Below, in pieces: positions 35,957 to 46,063 of a stretch of 64,000 nucleotides of DNA. Within the stretch, counting starts at the first letter, position 1. Every line of letters starts with the position of its first letter. The stretch comes from Microbacterium lacus. Its GTDB lineage: Bacteria > Actinomycetota > Actinomycetes > Actinomycetales > Microbacteriaceae. The position numbers were made by a program, and so were the translations under genes. Where the stretch lies: the NCBI RefSeq assembly GCF_039531105.1, contig NZ_BAAAPK010000001.1:1426001-1490000 (forward strand). Direction: 5' to 3'. The notes below the pieces were generated by a model that ran no database searches, was not told where the DNA came from, and worked only from the letters and a program-made list of their open reading frames with translations.

Positions 35957-36877
35957 ATGGCGATCGAGGTCCGTGGCCTGACCAAGCGCTATCGCGACAA
36001 GGTCGCCGTCGACGACATCTCGTTCTCGGTCGACGACGGCGGTGTGTTCGCCTTCGTCGGGACGAACGGTGCGGGAAAGTCCACGACGATCGGCTGCCTG
36101 ACGACCCTGCTGCCCTTCGACGCGGGCGACGTGCGGGTCTGCGGCCACGACGTGCGCCGGGACGGCGAGAAGGTCCGTGACTCGATCGGGGTGGTCTTCC
36201 AGGAGTCGCTCCTGGATCCGTTGCTGAGCGTGCGCGAGAATCTGCGGCTCCGAGGACGACTGAGTCGCGTTCCCCGTGGTCCTCTCGAGGCGCGGATCGC
36301 GCAGCTGTCCGAGCTCATCGGTCTCGAGGAGATCCTGGACGGGCGGTACGGCAGGCTCTCCGGTGGGCAGCGACGACGGGTGGACATCGCCCGCGCGCTC
36401 CTGCACGAGCCCGCCGTGCTCTTCCTTGACGAACCGACCGCGGGTCTGGATCCCTCGAGCCGCGCGCTGGTGTGGAGCACCCTGCACGCCTTGAGCACCC
36501 ACGGCGACCTCACGGTGTTCCTCACGACCCACTACCTGGAAGAGACCGAGGAGGCGGCACGGGTCTGCGTGATCGACGACGGCCGCATCGTCGCCGACGA
36601 CACTCCGTCCGCCCTCCGCGCCCGCCACAGCCGGAGCGTCCTGACGGTCACGACCGATGATCAGGACGGACTCCTCGCGCTCGCTCACGCGGCCGGTGCC
36701 GATCCCGCGCTGGACGCGGGGGCCGTCGTGATCGGCGTGCCCGACGCGAACATCGCGCGACGCATCCTCTCCGCCCACGGCGACCACGTGCAGGACTTCG
36801 AGTTCCGCCACGGACGCATGGACGATGTGTTCCTCGCTCTCACCGGTCGCACCGCCGCCGAGGTGGGGGCCGCGTGA
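35957..36877 (+). CDS. ABC transporter ATP-binding protein (DrrA-like)
   Basis: 306 aa. Walker A G-T-N-G-A-G-K-S-T near residue 36, ABC signature L-S-G-G-Q-R-R-R near 134, Walker B L-F-L-D-E-P and a C-terminal extension of about 75 residues common in DrrA-type exporters. Paired with the ABC-2 permease that follows (ATGA-type overlap at 36874). Likely exports a drug or lipid; cargo unknown. AGGGGAGACAGG precedes the ATG. This pair sits between recX and miaB, where many actinobacteria have nothing or other genes. Confidence 0.9.
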   Translation: MAIEVRGLTKRYRDKVAVDDISFSVDDGGVFAFVGTNGAGKSTTIGCLTTLLPFDAGDVRVCGHDVRRDGEKVRDSIGVVFQESLLDPLLSVRENLRLRGRLSRVPRGPLEARIAQLSELIGLEEILDGRYGRLSGGQRRRVDIARALLHEPAVLFLDEPTAGLDPSSRALVWSTLHALSTHGDLTVFLTTHYLEETEEAARVCVIDDGRIVADDTPSALRARHSRSVLTVTTDDQDGLLALAHAAGADPALDAGAVVIGVPDANIARRILSAHGDHVQDFEFRHGRMDDVFLALTGRTAAEVGAA

Positions 36878-37752
36878 ACGTCGTCCTCGCCGTGATCCGG
36901 CGGAATCTCCGCATCTTCTTCCGTGACCGCCTGAACGTGTTCTTCTCGTTGCTGGGCGCGGTGATCCTCTTCGGGCTGTACACGCTCTTCCTCGGCAATC
37001 TCCAGACGACCGATCTGACGGATTCCCTCCCCGGAGCGACGAGCGCCGAGGTGCAGGCGTTCGTGGACAGCTGGATGTTCGCGGGGATCGTGCTCATCAC
37101 GACTGTCACGACCGGCCTCGGCGCGCTGTCCGTGCTCGTCGAAGACGATCAGTCGGGCCGATTCCGCGACTTCCTGGTCGCCCCCATCCGGCGTGGACAG
37201 CTCGTGCTGGGGTACCTGCTGGCGGCCGTGATCGTGGCTGTGATCCTGTCCCTCATCGTGCTGGCGGTCAGTGTCGTGTATCTCGGTGTCCTCCGCGGCG
37301 TGTGGCTCGGCGTTCCCGAGATCGCGCGGATCAGCGGCGTCGTGGTGCTCTGCTGCATCGCGTTCACATCCCTGTCCGCGCTCATCGTCTCCTTCGTCCG
37401 GACCAGCGGTGCGTTCTCCGGCCTCGCCACGATTGTGGGGACCGTCCTCGGATTCATCGCCGCGGCCTACATCCCGATCGGCGCCTTCCCCGACGAAGTC
37501 GCCGCGGTCGTCGCCGCCCTGCCGTTCGCGCAGGCCGGGATGCTCCTCCGGCGCGATTTCGCCGGAGACACGCTTCAGACGATCACCGCGGACGCGCCCG
37601 GTGCCGAGGACACGCTCCGTGCCTTCTACGGCATGGATCTCAGCGTCGGAGACTGGGCGGTGCCGGCGTGGTTCGTGATCGGCATCCTCGTCGCGATCAC
37701 CCTGATCTGCACCGTCCTGTCCGCCGTGCGCATCCGCGGGCGCATCCGCTGA
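36874..37752 (+). CDS. ABC-2 type permease
   Basis: 292 aa with about six membrane segments, and the F-R-D-R-L-N-V-F-F-S-L-L-G start typical of ABC-2 permeases. A large first extracytoplasmic loop lies between segments 1 and 2. It starts with GTG at 36874, overlapping the ATPase stop by 4 bases. Together they form a minimal two-gene exporter. Confidence 0.88.
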   Translation: MNVVLAVIRRNLRIFFRDRLNVFFSLLGAVILFGLYTLFLGNLQTTDLTDSLPGATSAEVQAFVDSWMFAGIVLITTVTTGLGALSVLVEDDQSGRFRDFLVAPIRRGQLVLGYLLAAVIVAVILSLIVLAVSVVYLGVLRGVWLGVPEIARISGVVVLCCIAFTSLSALIVSFVRTSGAFSGLATIVGTVLGFIAAAYIPIGAFPDEVAAVVAALPFAQAGMLLRRDFAGDTLQTITADAPGAEDTLRAFYGMDLSVGDWAVPAWFVIGILVAITLICTVLSAVRIRGRIR

Positions 37753-37806
37753 CGGTCCGGCCCCGAGCGGACTCCCCGCGGACCCGCACGTAGAATGGCA
37801 GGCATC

Positions 37807-39351
37807 ATGACCATTCCGTCTTCGGCGCCGACGACGATCGCGCCTTCACCCGCCGCGCTCACCCGCGACGGGTCCGCGCGCACCTACGAAGTGCGCACGT
37901 TCGGCTGCCAGATGAACGTGCACGACTCCGAGCGGCTGTCCGGCTCGCTCGAGAGCGCCGGATACGTCGCGGCAGAGCCGGGCGACGAAGCCGACGTGGT
38001 GATCATCAATACCTGCGCCGTCCGCGACAACGCCGCCGGGAAGCTCTACGGCACGCTCGGACATCTCGCGTCCGTGAAGCGGCGCAAGGACGGCATGCAG
38101 ATCGCGGTCGGCGGGTGCATGGCGCAGATGGACAAGCAGGCCGTGCTCGAGAAGGCCCCGTGGGTCGATGTCGTGTTCGGCACGCACAACATGGGCTCGC
38201 TGCCGAGTCTGCTCGAGCGCTCCCGCCACAACGGAGAGGCAGAGCTCGAGATCCTCGAGGCGCTCGAAACGTTCCCCTCCACGCTGCCGACCAAGCGCGA
38301 CAGCGTGTACAGCGGCTGGGTGTCGATCTCGGTCGGCTGCAACAACACCTGCACGTTCTGCATCGTCCCGAGCCTGCGGGGCAAGGAGAAGGATCGGCGT
38401 CCGGGCGACATCCTCAACGAAGTGCGCCTCCTCGTAGAGGACGGCGCGATCGAGGTGACCCTGCTCGGCCAGAACGTCAATTCGTACGGCGTCGAGTTCG
38501 GCGATCGCCACGCGTTCGGCAAGCTCCTGCGCGCGACGGGAGAGATTCCGGGACTCGAGCGGATCCGGTTCACGAGCCCCCATCCCGCCGCCTTCACCGA
38601 CGACGTGATCGACGCGATGGCGGAGACGCCCGCGGTCATGCCGCAGCTGCACATGCCGCTGCAGTCCGGCAGCGACCGGGTGCTCAAGGCCATGCGTCGT
38701 TCCTACCGCAGCGAGCGGTTCCTCGGGATCCTCGACCGGGTCCGCGATCGCATCCCGCACGCCGCGATCACGACCGACATCATCGTCGGCTTCCCGGGCG
38801 AGACCGACGAGGACTTCGAGGACACGATGAGGGTCGTCGAGCGCGCGCGCTTCTCCAGCGCCTTCACGTTCCAGTACTCGATCCGTGAGGGCACCCCGGC
38901 TGCGACCATGCCCGATCAGGTGCCGAAGGCGGTCGTTCAGGAGCGATACGAGCGGCTGATCGCCCTGCAGGAGCGCATCAGCCTGGAGGAGAACCAGGCC
39001 CAGGTCGGGCGGCAGGTCCAGCTGCTGGTGTCGATGGGCGAGGGCAAGAAGGATGCCGAGACGCATCGACTGACCGGCCGCGCCGAAGACAACCGCCTCG
39101 TCCATTTCGAGGTGCCCGCAGGAAGTGCGGTGCCGCGCCCAGGCGACGTCGTCTCGGTGACCGTCACCCATGCCGCGCCCTTCCACCTGCTGGCGGATTC
39201 GGACGGGTCCCCGCTGCAGATCCGGCGCACGCGTGCGGGCGACGCGTGGGACCGCACGCAGGCCGAGTCCTGCGCCGTGCCGGCACCCGCGCAGAGTGCC
39301 CGCTCGGGCGCCGTACCGCTCGGTCTGCCGTCGCTGCGCGTCGGCGTCTGA
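37807..39351 (+). CDS. miaB: tRNA-2-methylthio-N6-dimethylallyladenosine synthase MiaB
   Basis: 514 aa radical-SAM enzyme that adds a methylthio group to i6A37 of tRNAs. The N-terminal cluster cysteines are in [14 protein letters not shown] and G-G-C-M-A-Q; the SAM cluster is C-N-N-T-C-T-F-C; a TRAM domain is at about 375-450. The C-terminal 60 residues are low-complexity. ATG at 37807 is preferred because the other candidate at 37795 overlaps a TAGAAT hexamer (37791-37796), the probable -10. Works on the product of MiaA, encoded next. Confidence 0.94.
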   Translation: MTIPSSAPTTIAPSPAALTRDGSARTYEVRTFGCQMNVHDSERLSGSLESAGYVAAEPGDEADVVIINTCAVRDNAAGKLYGTLGHLASVKRRKDGMQIAVGGCMAQMDKQAVLEKAPWVDVVFGTHNMGSLPSLLERSRHNGEAELEILEALETFPSTLPTKRDSVYSGWVSISVGCNNTCTFCIVPSLRGKEKDRRPGDILNEVRLLVEDGAIEVTLLGQNVNSYGVEFGDRHAFGKLLRATGEIPGLERIRFTSPHPAAFTDDVIDAMAETPAVMPQLHMPLQSGSDRVLKAMRRSYRSERFLGILDRVRDRIPHAAITTDIIVGFPGETDEDFEDTMRVVERARFSSAFTFQYSIREGTPAATMPDQVPKAVVQERYERLIALQERISLEENQAQVGRQVQLLVSMGEGKKDAETHRLTGRAEDNRLVHFEVPAGSAVPRPGDVVSVTVTHAAPFHLLADSDGSPLQIRRTRAGDAWDRTQAESCAVPAPAQSARSGAVPLGLPSLRVGV

Positions 39352-39370
39352 TCATCGAGGCGAGCGGTCT

Positions 39371-40321
39371 GTGATCGACCCGCCGGCGCCGGCCGATCAG
39401 ACCGCGCGACTCATCGCGGTGGTCGGCGCCACCGGCACCGGCAAGTCCGACTTCGCGCTCGACCTCGCCGCCGCGCTCGCGGAGCGTGGCCACTCTGCCG
39501 AGATCGTGAACGCGGACGCGATGCAGCTGTACCGAGGCATGGACATCGGCACGGCCAAACTCGCACCGCACGAACGGCGCGGCATCCCGCATCACCTCCT
39601 CGATGTGCTCGCCGTGACGCAGGAAGCGGCGGTCGCGTGGTACCAGGAAGCGGCGCGCGCCGCCGTCGAGGGGATTCTGGACCGCGGCTCGCACGCGATC
39701 CTCGTGGGCGGATCAGGACTGTACGTCTCGAGCGTGCTGTTCGACTTCCGTTTCCCGCCTCGCGATGAATCGCTGCGCTCCGACCTCGAGGCGGAGCTCG
39801 ACCGCGTCGGACCGGGAGTGCTGTTCGAACGTCTGCGTCTGCTCGACCCCGACACCGCGGCGCGGGTCGACCCCCGCAACGGCCGACGAGTCGTTCGCGC
39901 CCTCGAGATCCTCGCGCAGGGGGAGCGCACGCACGGCGCGGCGCTGCCCGACGCGCCCGAGCGCTGGCGGTCTCCCGAGATCATCGGGCTCGCCGTCCCC
40001 CGCGACGAGCTCGTCGTCCGACTCGACGAGCGCGTCGAGGGCATGTGGCGGGCGGGACTCCTCGATGAGGTGCGTGCGCTGCGCGCGGACGGTCTGGAAG
40101 AGGGGGTCACCGCCCGGCGGGCGATCGGCTACGCCCAGGCACTCGGACAGCTGAGCGGCGCGTTGACGCAGACCGAGGCGATCGCGCAGACGCAGGCCTT
40201 GACACGGCGGTACGCCCGGCGGCAGGTCTCCTGGTTCCGCCGGTACGAGGACGTCACCTGGCTCCCCGCACCTGCCGCCCCCCTGGCGCGGACGGAAGCG
40301 GCCCGCATACTGGGGTCATGA
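39371..40321 (+). CDS. miaA: tRNA dimethylallyltransferase MiaA
   Basis: 316 aa. Transfers dimethylallyl to A37 of tRNAs reading U-codons. The P-loop G-A-T-G-T-G-K-S is near residue 20, followed by [17 protein letters not shown] and G-G-S-G-L-Y. GTG at 39371; 19 bases after miaB. The two act in sequence. ATGA overlap with the next gene. Confidence 0.94.
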   Translation: MIDPPAPADQTARLIAVVGATGTGKSDFALDLAAALAERGHSAEIVNADAMQLYRGMDIGTAKLAPHERRGIPHHLLDVLAVTQEAAVAWYQEAARAAVEGILDRGSHAILVGGSGLYVSSVLFDFRFPPRDESLRSDLEAELDRVGPGVLFERLRLLDPDTAARVDPRNGRRVVRALEILAQGERTHGAALPDAPERWRSPEIIGLAVPRDELVVRLDERVEGMWRAGLLDEVRALRADGLEEGVTARRAIGYAQALGQLSGALTQTEAIAQTQALTRRYARRQVSWFRRYEDVTWLPAPAAPLARTEAARILGS

Positions 40322-40737
40322 CAACGATCCGAGCGTTCACCCTCCGAGACACCGAATCCGTCATCGCACTGTGGCAGGCGACCGGGCTCACCCGCTCGTG
40401 GAACAACCCCCACCTGGACATCCAGCGGAAGATGACCGTTCAGCCGGAGCTGTTCTTGGTGGCCGTCGACGGCCACGACATCATCGGCTCGGTCATGGCC
40501 GGATACGACGGTCATCGCGGGTGGCTGTACTACCTCGCGTCCGACCCGCAGCGCCGCGGGCAAGGCATCGGGCGCGCGCTCGTGGAGGCGGCGGAGGAGG
40601 CTCTGCTGGAGATGGGCTGCCCCAAGGTGCAGCTCATGGTGCGCCCGGGCAACGACGAGGCGCTCGGCTTCTACGACACCCTCGGCTACGAGCGGTTCTC
40701 GACCACGACCACCGGCAAGCGGCTCATCGCGGACTGA
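40318..40737 (+). CDS. GNAT-family acetyltransferase (YpeA-like)
   Basis: 139 aa. Acetyl-CoA loop [11 protein letters not shown] near residue 85 and Y-D-T-L-G-Y near 120; the N-terminus [11 protein letters not shown] and L-T-R-S-W-N-N-P fit the YpeA-like group. Coupled by ATGA to miaA, though no functional link is obvious. Acceptor unknown. Confidence 0.83.
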   Translation: MTTIRAFTLRDTESVIALWQATGLTRSWNNPHLDIQRKMTVQPELFLVAVDGHDIIGSVMAGYDGHRGWLYYLASDPQRRGQGIGRALVEAAEEALLEMGCPKVQLMVRPGNDEALGFYDTLGYERFSTTTTGKRLIAD

Positions 40738-40756
40738 GCCGGCACCGCGCTCGCCC

Positions 40757-40762
40757 TACACT
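40757..40762 (+). promoter_or_regulatory. -10 hexamer TACACT (dapF, leaderless)
   Basis: TACACT with 6 bases to the dapF ATG at 40769. Confidence 0.5.
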
Positions 40763-40768
40763 GGCCGT

Positions 40769-41668
40769 ATGCCGCAGACCGTCTCGTTCACCAAGGGTCA
40801 CGGCACCGGGAACGATTTCGTCGTGATCCCCGACGCGGACAGCACGCTCGACCTGAGCGATGACCAGGTCGCCGTGCTCTGCGATCGCCGGTTCGGCATC
40901 GGCGCGGACGGCATCCTGCGGGTCGTCCGCTCGGCTGCGCTGGCCGAGACGTCCTCTGGGGGCACGCGCGACCACGCGGAAGCAGCGGTCGCGGCGGGCG
41001 CCGAATGGTTCATGGACTACCGCAACGCGGACGGGTCTGCGGCCGAGATGTGCGGGAACGGCATCCGCGTGTTCGCCCGCTACCTCGCCGATGCCGGGCT
41101 CGCCCCGATCGATCACTCCCCGGTGCGGATCGGGACGCGCGCGGGCATCAAGTCCGTCACCCGGAGCGAGCTGGGGTTCGAGGTGGACCTGGGCGCCTGG
41201 CGCGTCGAGGACGCGGAGGTGCTCGTGCGCGCGAAAGGACTCGACGTGCCGCGGCCCGGCCTCGGGATCGATGTGGGCAACCCGCATGTCGTCGTCGCGC
41301 TGCCGCACGACGGCGAGCTCGACGCACTGGACTTGACCGTCCGTCCCCAGCTGCACCCCGAGCCGGCGCAAGGCGCGAACATCGAATTCGTGGTGCCGAG
41401 CGATCCCCTGGTGCGCGAAGGCGTGGGCTCGATCCGGATGCGGGTCTTCGAGCGCGGTGTGGGGGAGACGCTGAGCTGCGGCACGGGCGTGGCCGCGTCT
41501 GCGCTGGCCGTCCGCGACTGGGCCGGCGTCGCCGCCCCCGACCGCTGGTCGGTCGAAGTGCCGGGCGGTGTGCTGGGCGTGCGGATGGTCCCGGTGGCGG
41601 GCGAGCTGCACGTGCTGCTGTCCGGGCCTGCGACCCTCGTCTACTCCGGCGAGGTCGCGCTGGCCTGA
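40769..41668 (+). CDS. dapF: Diaminopimelate epimerase
   Basis: 299 aa. Converts LL- to meso-diaminopimelate, needed for the peptidoglycan peptide and lysine. The two catalytic Cys are in A-E-M-C-G-N-G-I-R near residue 95 and L-S-C-G-T-G-V-A-A near 240. The insertion around residues 55-75 is longer than in E. coli DapF, which is normal for actinobacteria. It probably has a leaderless promoter. Confidence 0.94.
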   Translation: MPQTVSFTKGHGTGNDFVVIPDADSTLDLSDDQVAVLCDRRFGIGADGILRVVRSAALAETSSGGTRDHAEAAVAAGAEWFMDYRNADGSAAEMCGNGIRVFARYLADAGLAPIDHSPVRIGTRAGIKSVTRSELGFEVDLGAWRVEDAEVLVRAKGLDVPRPGLGIDVGNPHVVVALPHDGELDALDLTVRPQLHPEPAQGANIEFVVPSDPLVREGVGSIRMRVFERGVGETLSCGTGVAASALAVRDWAGVAAPDRWSVEVPGGVLGVRMVPVAGELHVLLSGPATLVYSGEVALA

Positions 41669-41675
41669 CCGCCGA

Positions 41676-42317
41676 TCAGATCACGTCGATCTCGCTCGTC
41701 GGCGGAGAGCCGTGTCGGCGTACCTTGATCACGCGGAATCCGCGCGCCGTCGCCGTTCTGTGCACGCTGAAGCCCGGCGTGAAGGACGCTGCCAGCCAGC
41801 GCTGCAGCGAATCGGATCCGAGGTTGCGCTGCACGACGAGCCACGCGTCGGAGCGCTCGTCCAGGCGCGGGATCCACCGCTCGAGAAGGCCGTGCAGTTC
41901 GTTCTTGCCCACCCGGATCGGGGGATTGGAGCGGATCGTCCGGAACGTGACGTCCTCGGGAACATCGTCGGGGCGCACAGCGTTGACATTGACGAGACCG
42001 AGGTCGTGGGCGTTCCGTCTGACGAGGTCGAGCGCCCGGTCGTTGACATCGACCGCCCACACCGTGGCGTGCGGCGCTTGCATCGCCAGCGACAGCGCGA
42101 TCGGACCCCATCCGCTGCCCAGGTCGAGCAGGTGGCCGCCGGGCGGGGGCGGAGGGGTGTTGGCCAGAAGGACGGCGGTGCCGGAGTCCACGTGATCGGG
42201 GCTGAACACCCCGCCCGCGGTGGTGAGCTCCACCTCGGCACCCGCGAGGGTCGCACGGATGCGGCGGAGGTTCTCTGCACTCGCCGGCGACGCGCTGAAG
42301 TAGTGGTCCCCCGACAT
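41676..42317 (-). CDS. Class I SAM methyltransferase (RsmC-like)
   Basis: 213 aa. SAM-binding D-L-G-S-G-W-G-P near residue 66 and the S-N-P-P-I-R-V-G motif near 130, the N-P-P-[FI/Y] active site of amino-methylating rRNA guanine methyltransferases of the RsmC/RlmG kind. Likely methylates a guanine N2 in rRNA, without the N-terminal half of E. coli RsmC. Convergent with dapF; starts at 42317 with TACGCT 7 bases upstream. Confidence 0.85.
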   Translation of the reverse strand: MSGDHYFSASPASAENLRRIRATLAGAEVELTTAGGVFSPDHVDSGTAVLLANTPPPPPGGHLLDLGSGWGPIALSLAMQAPHATVWAVDVNDRALDLVRRNAHDLGLVNVNAVRPDDVPEDVTFRTIRSNPPIRVGKNELHGLLERWIPRLDERSDAWLVVQRNLGSDSLQRWLAASFTPGFSVHRTATARGFRVIKVRRHGSPPTSEIDVI

Positions 42318-42324
42318 GCTTGCG

Positions 42325-42330
42325 AGCGTA
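42325..42330 (-). promoter_or_regulatory. -10 hexamer TACGCT (methyltransferase gene, leaderless)
   Basis: Reads TACGCT on the minus strand, 7 bases before the ATG at 42317. Confidence 0.45.
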
Positions 42331-42389
42331 GCGGAGAGAGCACCCGGGGGAGCAAGAGCTAGAGTTTACGGGCATCACGGAAGGAACCC

Positions 42390-43910
42390 ATGACGGATAC
42401 CACGAAATCGGACGCTGTGCAGGTCGACGAGGCGGTCGACCCGGTGCAGCGCGTCCTCGACCGAGCGCAGTCCCACGCGGGCGTCCGCGTGTTCGGTGCC
42501 GCTCAGGCGCTGCAGGACACCGCGACCGCGACCTCGTCCGACACGGACGGAGAGCAGTGGGACCGCGAGGAGCGCGCGGCCCTGCGTCGGGTGCCGGGGC
42601 TGTCCACCGAGCTCGAGGACGTCACCGAGGTCGAATACCGGCAGCTCCGCCTCGAGAACGTCGTGCTCGTGGGCGTCCATCCGCAGGGCGAGCAGGAGGA
42701 CGCGGAGAACTCCCTGCGCGAACTCGCGGCTCTCGCCGAGACCGCCGGCGCCGTCGTGCTCGACGGTGTCATGCAGCGCCGACCGCACCCGGACCCGGCC
42801 ACGTACGTCGGGCGAGGCAAGGCGGCGGAACTGCGGGACATCGTCGCCGCGGTGGGTGCGGACACCGTGATCGCCGACACCGAACTCGCGCCGAGCCAGC
42901 GTCGCGCGCTCGAGGACGTTGTGAAGGTCAAGGTGATCGACCGCACGACGGTGATCCTCGACATCTTCAGCCAGCACGCGAAGAGCCGCGAGGGCAAGGC
43001 CCAGGTCGAGCTCGCCCAGCTCGAATACCTGCTGCCGCGCCTGCGCGGCTGGGGCGACTCGATGAGCCGCCAGGCCGGTGGCCAGGTGGGCGCGGGCGGC
43101 GCGGGAATGGGTTCACGCGGTCCCGGTGAGACGAAGATCGAGCTCGACCGCCGGCGGATCCGCACCAAAATGGCCCTGCTGCGCCGACAGATCCGTGATT
43201 TCGCTCCCGCACGCGATGCCAAACGCGCCGAGCGCAAACGCCACACGATCCCTTCGGTCGCGATCGCCGGGTACACCAACGCCGGCAAGTCCAGCCTGCT
43301 GAACCGTCTCACCAGCGCGGGAGTCCTCGTCGAGAACGCCCTGTTCGCGACGCTCGATGCGACGGTGCGCCGTGCCGCTGCATCCGACGGACGCGTCTAC
43401 ACGCTCACCGACACGGTCGGCTTCGTCCGCAATCTGCCGCACCAGCTCGTCGAGGCCTTCCGGTCGACTCTCGAGGAAGTCGGCGAGGCGGACGTGATCG
43501 TCCACGTCGTGGATGCCGCGCACCCCGATCCCGCCGCGCAGCTGCAGACGGTCCGCGATGTGATCGGCGACGTCGGTGCGCGCGACATCACCGAGATCGT
43601 CGTCTTCAACAAGGCCGACCTCGTCGACGAGGACACCCGCCTCGTGCTGCGTGGACTCGAGCCGCGTGCTCTGTTCGCCTCGTCGCGCACCGGTGAGGGC
43701 ATCGATGAGCTGCGCGCGGCGATCGAGGCGGCGCTGCCGCTGCCGGCGGTGGAGATCCGTGCGCTCGTGCCCTACGACCGCGGCGACCTGGTGTCGGCGG
43801 CGCACGAGAGCGGCATCATCGTCTCCGAGACGCACGAGGAGGGCGGTACGGCCCTGCACGCGCACGTGTCCGAGCGTCTGGCGGCGGAGCTCGCGGCGTT
43901 CGCGCTCTGA
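42390..43910 (+). CDS. hflX: GTPase HflX
   Basis: 506 aa ribosome-splitting/rescue GTPase. N-terminal HflX domain (about 90-250; Y-V-G-R-G-K, A-R-x-x-x-x-R-E-G-K-A-Q-V-E-L-A-Q), a coiled linker, and a GTPase domain with G-Y-T-N-A-G-K-S-S near residue 293, D-T-V-G-F and N-K-A-D. The N-terminal 80 residues are acidic and variable. ATG follows GGAAGGAA; a TAGAGT hexamer at 42360-42365 may be its -10, giving a short leader. Confidence 0.94.
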   Translation: MTDTTKSDAVQVDEAVDPVQRVLDRAQSHAGVRVFGAAQALQDTATATSSDTDGEQWDREERAALRRVPGLSTELEDVTEVEYRQLRLENVVLVGVHPQGEQEDAENSLRELAALAETAGAVVLDGVMQRRPHPDPATYVGRGKAAELRDIVAAVGADTVIADTELAPSQRRALEDVVKVKVIDRTTVILDIFSQHAKSREGKAQVELAQLEYLLPRLRGWGDSMSRQAGGQVGAGGAGMGSRGPGETKIELDRRRIRTKMALLRRQIRDFAPARDAKRAERKRHTIPSVAIAGYTNAGKSSLLNRLTSAGVLVENALFATLDATVRRAAASDGRVYTLTDTVGFVRNLPHQLVEAFRSTLEEVGEADVIVHVVDAAHPDPAAQLQTVRDVIGDVGARDITEIVVFNKADLVDEDTRLVLRGLEPRALFASSRTGEGIDELRAAIEAALPLPAVEIRALVPYDRGDLVSAAHESGIIVSETHEEGGTALHAHVSERLAAELAAFAL

Positions 43911-43914
43911 CCCG

Positions 43915-45822
43915 TCAGTCCAGCTCGAGCCGCGCGACCCCGGGCGTGTCGAACCCGAAGACGGCGCCGAGGAACGCCAGCTCGCTCTCGAGAGCCCGGA
44001 TGACGTTCTCCGCCCGCCGGAACCCGTGACCCTCGCCCTCGAACAGGATGTACGCGTGTGGAACCCCGTGCGCGCGCAGAGCGTCGCGGATCGCCTCGGC
44101 TTGCGCGGGCGGAACCACCGGGTCCTCGTCCCCCTGCAGGAGCAACAGGGGGACACGGAACCGCTCGGGTCTGCTCAGCGGTGAGCGCTGGATGTACAGC
44201 TGTTCCGCCTCGGGAAGCGGGCCGATGAGTCCGTCCAGGTAGCGCGCCTCGAAGTCGTGCGTGTCGGTCGCGAGCGTCCGGGCATCGCCGACGCCGTAGC
44301 GCGAGATCCCGGCCGCGAACGTGTCGGTGCTCACGAGGGCGGCGAGCACCGTCCAGCCGCCGGCGGACCCGCCGGCCACCGCCATCCGGCGCGCGTCGGC
44401 GGCTCCGGTCGCTGCGAGGCCGTCGGCAGCGGCGGCGACGTCCTGGACGTCCACGACGCCCCACTGCCCTCGCAGCCGTTCCCGATATGCCCGGCCGTAG
44501 CCGCTGGAGCCCCCGTAGTTCACGTCCAGCACGCCGATTCCCCGGCTGGTGAAGTACGCGATCCGCCCGGATGCCGCACCCCCACGGTGCGCGGTCGGTC
44601 CGCCGTGCACGAGCACGACGTACGGCGGGCGTTCGTCCTCGGATGCCTGGACGCCGGGGTTCCTCGGCGGGTAGTCGAACGCGTGGACGGGGCCGGTCGG
44701 CCCGTCGAACGTCACGGGGCGGGGGCGCGGCATCCATTCGTCGGCCCACTCCGGTGCGCCGCCGTGGACGAGGAGGCCGCCCGACGGATCGTCGACGTCG
44801 ATGATCCGCAGCTCGCTCGGCGCGGTGGCCGAGGAGCCGGAGACGAGCACGCGCGATCCGCGGACGTCCTCGATGCACACCTCTGAGGTGAGGGATGCCG
44901 CGAGCTCGCGCACCGTCCCGTCGGCGTCGATGAGCACGAGGGAATCGTCGCCGTGCGTGCGCACCGCCACGACGCGGCCACCCTCGACGGGGGTGAACCA
45001 GCGCGTGCCCAGTACCCAGATCGGTCCGCCGGTGTCCGCATCTGCGGGCGCCACGGGCCGCCGAGGCAGGTCCGCCGACAGGTGCTCGCGCCACAGGTTC
45101 CAGCGGCCCGAGGTGTCGTCGGCGTACAGCAGGTCGTCATCGCCGACCCACACGGGCTGCACGGGCGAGCTCGAACCTCCCGCGATCGTCGCCCACTCGG
45201 CGACGACGCCGTCCTCCAGGCGGCCCACGCGGACTTCGGACGCGTCCCACGGCATATTCGGATGGTTCCACGCGATCCACGCGATGTGGCGCCCGCTGGG
45301 GGACAGCGCCGGGTGCGCGACGAAGTCGCTGTCGGCGACGATCTCGGTCGGTCCGGAACCGTCCGTCGGGATCGCGACGATCGCGCGAGTCGGCACCGGG
45401 CGGCCGTCGTGGGTCTCGCGGACGGCGAGGAGCGTGCCGTCCTGCCACGACAATCCGCCGTAGCGGTCGCCGGTGCCCGCGGGAGTGAGCGGTCGCGGCT
45501 CCTGGCCCGCCGACAGCGCGTAGACGCGCTGATCGGATCGCTCCACGAACAGCAGGACACCGTCCGGCGTCGCCGTCCACGCGCCGCCACCGTACTCGTG
45601 CACGCGGGACCTCGCGCTCCACGGTGCGGGCAGGACGTCCACGACCGCACCGGACGCGTCGCGGCGGCGGACACCCGTGCGCCCGCCCTGGTCCGCGATG
45701 CCTTCGCCCCACCACACGTCCGCGCCGACGAAGCGTGCACCGTCGATGCGGGGCGTCGCGGCCGACACCTCGGCGGCGGTCAACGGAGAGGGCCAGGATC
45801 CGTAGGGGAGGGTCTGGGTCAT
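43915..45822 (-). CDS. S9-family peptidase (prolyl oligopeptidase/dipeptidyl aminopeptidase-like)
   Basis: 635 aa. N-terminal beta-propeller (to about 370) that filters peptides, C-terminal alpha/beta hydrolase with the nucleophile Ser in G-G-S-A-G-G-W, Asp in G-D-E-D-P-V-V and His in G-E-G-H-G-F, the complete triad. No signal peptide, so likely cytosolic and acting on short peptides. Convergent with hflX. ATG at 45822 with TACGGT 6 bases upstream. Confidence 0.92.
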   Translation of the reverse strand: MTQTLPYGSWPSPLTAAEVSAATPRIDGARFVGADVWWGEGIADQGGRTGVRRRDASGAVVDVLPAPWSARSRVHEYGGGAWTATPDGVLLFVERSDQRVYALSAGQEPRPLTPAGTGDRYGGLSWQDGTLLAVRETHDGRPVPTRAIVAIPTDGSGPTEIVADSDFVAHPALSPSGRHIAWIAWNHPNMPWDASEVRVGRLEDGVVAEWATIAGGSSSPVQPVWVGDDDLLYADDTSGRWNLWREHLSADLPRRPVAPADADTGGPIWVLGTRWFTPVEGGRVVAVRTHGDDSLVLIDADGTVRELAASLTSEVCIEDVRGSRVLVSGSSATAPSELRIIDVDDPSGGLLVHGGAPEWADEWMPRPRPVTFDGPTGPVHAFDYPPRNPGVQASEDERPPYVVLVHGGPTAHRGGAASGRIAYFTSRGIGVLDVNYGGSSGYGRAYRERLRGQWGVVDVQDVAAAADGLAATGAADARRMAVAGGSAGGWTVLAALVSTDTFAAGISRYGVGDARTLATDTHDFEARYLDGLIGPLPEAEQLYIQRSPLSRPERFRVPLLLLQGDEDPVVPPAQAEAIRDALRAHGVPHAYILFEGEGHGFRRAENVIRALESELAFLGAVFGFDTPGVARLELD

Positions 45823-45828
45823 GCCTCC

Positions 45829-45834
45829 ACCGTA
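45829..45834 (-). promoter_or_regulatory. -10 hexamer TACGGT (S9 peptidase, leaderless)
   Basis: Reads TACGGT on the minus strand with 6 bases to the ATG at 45822. Confidence 0.5.
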
Positions 45835-46063
45835 GGCCGGTATCCGAGCCGGCTGCAGGTCCCGATGCGCAGCGGGCGAGTCCGGTGCCGACACAGAGCG
45901 CAACACGGCCTCGCGGCGCGTGTCCCGATCCGATACCGTCGAGCATCATCGCCCGGCACCGACCGGGCTGGAGCGACAGCCGAGCCCGGCACCCGCCCGC
46001 GACGCAGACGCGCCCGTGCGCGTATCGCGGCCGTCCGGCCCACCGACTCGATCTGAAACGCTC
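45835..46063 (+). other. Intergenic region upstream of metF
   Basis: The 241 bases between the S9 peptidase and metF hold no gene. A directly repeated GCCCGGCACC (near 45952 and 45991) and nearby complementary stretches could fold into a leader. I looked for SAM-type riboswitches without a recognisable match. A TACCGT at 45936-45941 could be the metF -10. Confidence 0.3.

Noticed and set aside
45835..46063. SAM-type riboswitch before metF
   Set aside because: No pattern I recognise as SAM-I, SAM-II or SAM-IV; only short repeats. A covariance search would settle it.
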